Of a stretch of 12,692 nucleotides of DNA, positions 12,197-12,692 are shown one piece after another. Position numbers and translations under genes: made by a program. Where the stretch lies: NCBI GenBank assembly GCA_934635545.1, contig CAKTZN010000037.1:1-12692 (forward strand), given 5' to 3'. Source of the DNA: an uncultured Oscillospiraceae bacterium. Its GTDB lineage: Bacteria; Bacillota; Clostridia; Oscillospirales; Oscillospiraceae. Under the pieces are notes generated by a model. It did not search any database, was not told the DNA's origin, and saw nothing but the letters and a program-made list of their open reading frames with translations. Every line of letters starts with the position of its first letter. Positions within the stretch are counted from its first letter, which is position 1.

Positions 12197-12692
12197 ATGA
12201 AGATCCTTGTCATCAACCCCGGCGCCACCAGCACCAAGATCGCCGTGTTCGAGGAGGACCAGCAGCTCTATAAGCTGGGCATTGACCACTCCGCCGAGGA
12301 GCTGGATCAGTTCGAGCGGGTCATCGACCAGGCGGACTACCGCAAGAACGCCATCCTGAACGCCGTCGCTGAGGCCGGCTATAAGCTGGAGGACTTTGAC
12401 GCGGTGTGCGGCCGCGGCGGTCTGTACCGCCCCATCCCCAGCGGCACCTACGCCGTCAACGACAAGGTGATGCACGATGTGGAGACCGCTCCCTATGGTG
12501 AGCATCCCTCCAACCTGGGCGCGTATCTGGCCAAGAAGCTGGGCGACATGGTGGGCATCCCCGCCTTCTTTGTGGATCCCGTGTGCGTGGACGAGATGAC
12601 CGAGATCGCCCACTACACCGGCTTTGCCGAGTTCCGCCGCCTGTGCCAGTTCCACGCCCTGAACCACAAGTCCATCGGCCGCAAGGCCGCCA
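12197..12692 (+). CDS. buk: Butyrate kinase (3' end outside window)
   Basis: The first 165 residues are present, and the frame is open to the window end. The enzyme belongs to the acetate/butyrate kinase (ASKHA) family and converts butyryl phosphate and ADP to butyrate and ATP, the last step of the Ptb-Buk route. The signature MKILVINPGATSTKIAVFEE (residues 1-20) is the phosphate-binding strand-turn of the family. GRGGLYRPIPSGTYAVND (about 75-92) and APYGEHPSNLGA (101-112) are specific to butyrate kinases rather than acetate kinases, which have a different GxGG environment. The start has GAGAGGG about 11 bases upstream, a modest ribosome site. It has its own promoter and a TetR-family gene upstream. 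Branched-chain fatty-acid kinase, a close homologue, cannot be excluded. Whether ptb follows cannot be seen. Confidence 0.93.
   Translation, partial: MKILVINPGATSTKIAVFEEDQQLYKLGIDHSAEELDQFERVIDQADYRKNAILNAVAEAGYKLEDFDAVCGRGGLYRPIPSGTYAVNDKVMHDVETAPYGEHPSNLGAYLAKKLGDMVGIPAFFVDPVCVDEMTEIAHYTGFAEFRRLCQFHALNHKSIGRKAA

Noticed and set aside
11375..12667. Minus-strand open frame (430 codons) opposite TetR and butyrate kinase.
   Set aside because: It spans two real genes and a terminator in the opposite direction, and nothing in it is recognisable.

Overview
The window looks like the chromosome of a GC-rich anaerobic Firmicute, probably an Oscillospiraceae-type gut clostridium. The reasons are a butyrate kinase gene, a two-FeoA Feo operon with the Firmicute Cys-rich partner protein, strong AGGAGG-type ribosome sites, TTGACA/TATAAT promoters, and intergenic palindromes of the GTAGGGGCGG type. 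The assignment to a group is inference. I saw no tRNA, rRNA, CRISPR array, phage gene or intact transposase.

Layout. (1) 1-440, plus strand: the 3' part of a RibU-like riboflavin ECF transporter S component, closed by a bidirectional terminator. (2) 541-4644, minus strand: a type Ic aspartate aminotransferase-like enzyme and an NhaC-family antiporter, each with its own promoter, then a small Smr-domain protein and a nitrilase-family (omega-amidase-like) hydrolase as a two-gene operon. (3) 4645-5219: a divergent promoter pair with abutting -35 boxes, then about 460 bp of repeats. (4) 5220-7334, plus strand: a tight three-gene operon of YfcE-like phosphodiesterase, endonuclease IV and a YlmH-like S4 protein, ended by a 17-bp-stem terminator. 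(5) 7483-10827, plus strand: the iron operon feoA-feoA-feoB plus a 51-aa Cys-rich membrane protein. It has a consensus promoter and three TTAG-N6-CTAA dyads, with a degenerate fourth in front of feoB. (6) 10849-11285: a 437-bp hairpin-rich element with about 195-bp inverted arms. (7) 11384-11986: a TetR-family regulator. (8) 12197 to the end: butyrate kinase, running off the window.

How the genes work together. The Feo block is a complete ferrous-iron importer: FeoB is the GTPase channel, the FeoA proteins are cytoplasmic accessories, and the Cys-rich peptide is the usual Firmicute partner. The repeated dyads predict metal-dependent repression, most likely by a DtxR-family protein encoded elsewhere. 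The 5220-7334 operon joins DNA repair (endonuclease IV) to a ribosome-associated S4 protein. TetR next to butyrate kinase may mean local control of the end of the butyrate pathway.

The least explained DNA is the repeat family. The 437-bp element and a solo arm of it at 4760-4989 share a module order of hairpin 1, hairpin 2, CAAAA, hairpin 3. Stem sequences differ between arms while pairing is kept, which points to selection on, or copying through, a folded single-stranded DNA or RNA form.
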